Positions 5,455 to 6,025 of a stretch of DNA of 6,025 nucleotides are shown piece after piece (the first letter of the stretch is position 1; each line of letters starts with the position of its first letter). Both the position numbers and the translations under genes were made by a program. The notes below the pieces were generated by a model. That model searched no databases. It saw only the letters and a list, made by a program, of their open reading frames with translations, and was not told the DNA's origin. The DNA comes from Chloroflexi bacterium RBG_19FT_COMBO_55_16 (GTDB taxonomy: Bacteria; Chloroflexota; Anaerolineae; Anaerolineales; UBA4823). The DNA is taken from contig MGOK01000109.1 of NCBI GenBank assembly GCA_001795335.1, forward strand, positions 1-6,025. The letters run 5' to 3'.

Positions 5455-5487
5455 TCTCTGAATCCCTTAAATGGTACCTTAGAGATG

Positions 5488-5517
5488 TTGACTTTTAAGG
5501 TTGAAAAAGTTTATAAT
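5488..5517 (+). promoter_or_regulatory. Sigma-70 promoter before the secreted-protein gene
   Basis: TTGACT (5488-5493) and TATAAT (5512-5517) are 18 bases apart, a strong match to consensus. The predicted start near 5524 gives a leader of about 260 bases before the ATG at 5788. Confidence 0.68.
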
Positions 5518-5787
5518 AACAACAGTTAGATAAATAGTCAGTCGAGGCGTCTCCAGCGGCTTGGATTACATTCTAGCGATCACAGCATGCCGCCGACGAT
5601 AAGTCGGCGTGTTTTGATCTCTTCGGATGCCATGCCTGCCAAAGCACCTGAAGATGCCCTTCCACGTGCGCATTGGGTCGGGAAAGGAGGTGAGTCGAGC
5701 GAAGTGCGCGAAAATTCCCCAGTTGTATTGCAACTAAAACAGTAACCCATATCAAATTTTAGACATCCAAAGATGGAGGAAAAAACG
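5518..5787 (+). other. Long transcribed leader of unknown class
   Basis: This stretch holds no confident gene. It contains a nested hairpin (5578-5619) and an AAAGGAGGTGA sequence (5683-5693) that is complementary over 11 bases to the usual 16S rRNA 3' end. It also holds a small hairpin AGTTG/CAACT (5721-5735). That Shine-Dalgarno sequence is about 95 bases before the main ATG and would best serve the GTG at 5704 (13 codons to TAA at 5743-5745). The same frame is open from an ATG at 5587, which would give 52 residues, but that start has no ribosome binding site and the product is not recognised. A regulatory RNA or a small ORF are both possible. I recognise no known riboswitch. Confidence 0.4.
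5578..5619 (+). promoter_or_regulatory. Nested RNA hairpin in the leader
   Basis: The outer arms GATCA (5578-5582) and TGATC (5615-5619) enclose a perfect 7-base stem CGCCGAC/GTCGGCG (5591-5597, 5603-5609) with a five-base loop. The internal loops are 8 and 5 bases. The following T-run is too short and interrupted for a convincing terminator, so it is more likely a structured leader element. Confidence 0.45.
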
Positions 5788-6025
5788 ATGAAACTCATCC
5801 GGATTTCACGGATTTTAGGCATCCTGGTCATCCTGGGCTTGTTGACTACCGTCGCCTCCGCCCAGGGACACCCCCCTCTGCCGCCCAAGCCCGGCGTCGA
5901 CACAACCCCCCAACGGGTAGGGATGGAGCGTTCGGGGTATTATGAGTCTACTATCTCCCTCGTATCCAAGCTGGGGGGCATGGATCCCAATGCAGGGGGA
6001 ATTATCGGGTTAACCCCTTTTAGCT
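5788..6025 (+). CDS. Secreted protein of unknown function, N-terminal part (cut by window end)
   Basis: The frame is open from ATG at 5788 to the window edge (79 complete codons). GGAGGA (5775-5780) lies seven bases before the ATG, a strong ribosome binding site. The N-terminus is a classic Sec signal peptide: basic MKLIRISR, hydrophobic core ILGILVILGLL (9-19), and the signal peptidase I site ASA before Q26. The mature start is proline-rich (HPPLPPKPGVDTTPQ, 28-42), as in many exported or surface proteins. The rest (GYYESTISLVSKLGG, 50-64) matches no family I know. It has its own promoter and a long leader. Confidence 0.8.
   Translation, partial: MKLIRISRILGILVILGLLTTVASAQGHPPLPPKPGVDTTPQRVGMERSGYYESTISLVSKLGGMDPNAGGIIGLTPFS

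Noticed and set aside
5591..5615. Hairpin CGCCGAC/GTCGGCG followed by TGTTTT as an intrinsic terminator
   Set aside because: Only four T residues follow, after TG, and no gene ends just before it. It lies about 70 bases after a strong promoter. A structured leader is likelier, although weak attenuation cannot be excluded.
1..6025. CRISPR arrays, tRNA or rRNA genes, transposases
   Set aside because: No regularly spaced direct repeats, no tRNA-like cloverleaf with a GTTCGA-type T loop, no rRNA core sequence and no transposase-like protein were seen on either strand by eye.

Overview
The window looks like chromosomal DNA of a moderately GC-rich bacterium. The gene set, the mycobacterial-style cysteine genes and the short TTTCACG-type palindromes between genes fit Chloroflexota (Anaerolineae-like). 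That assignment is from memory of similar genomes and is not proven here. All genes are on the + strand.

Positions 1-4066 hold one compact operon for cysteine synthesis from a protein-bound thiocarboxylate. In order: a consensus sigma-70 promoter; a transcribed leader with an 11-residue peptide carrying two Cys codons (MFICSCIRRGS) and an intrinsic terminator before the first gene; a CysM-type PLP cysteine synthase; a JAMM metalloprotease of the Mec type; a MoaD/CysO-like sulfur carrier whose Gly-Gly is internal and followed by a membrane DUF4395-like domain; a membrane-anchored thioredoxin with CAPC; and an E1-like MoeB/MoeZ enzyme with a C-terminal rhodanese domain. The expected flow follows the M. 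tuberculosis MoeZ-CysO-CysM-Mec route. E1-rhodanese adenylates and sulfurates the carrier C-terminus, CysM joins the thiocarboxylate to an activated serine, and the JAMM protease releases cysteine. Because the Gly-Gly is buried in a fusion, the carrier probably has to be cut before it can work, and the adjacent JAMM enzyme is the obvious candidate.

The leader (about 43-267) reads as a cysteine-responsive ribosome-mediated attenuator. The peptide has a good ribosome binding site. Its codons overlap a G-rich segment that pairs perfectly with a downstream segment, which in turn can pair with the terminator's 5' arm.

Positions 4067-5454 hold a PIG-L family zinc deacetylase, apparently expressed from a near-leaderless promoter placed after a palindromic intergenic element, and an SRPBCC/AHSA1-like small protein 13 bases downstream. 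Positions 5455-5787 are a gene-poor gap with a strong promoter and a roughly 260-base leader containing a nested hairpin and an almost ideal Shine-Dalgarno sequence that is not next to the main start codon. At 5788 a secreted protein with a clear signal peptide begins and runs off the window end.

The two observations most worth following are the Cys-codon leader peptide/attenuator and the carrier-GG-membrane-domain fusion beside a JAMM protease.
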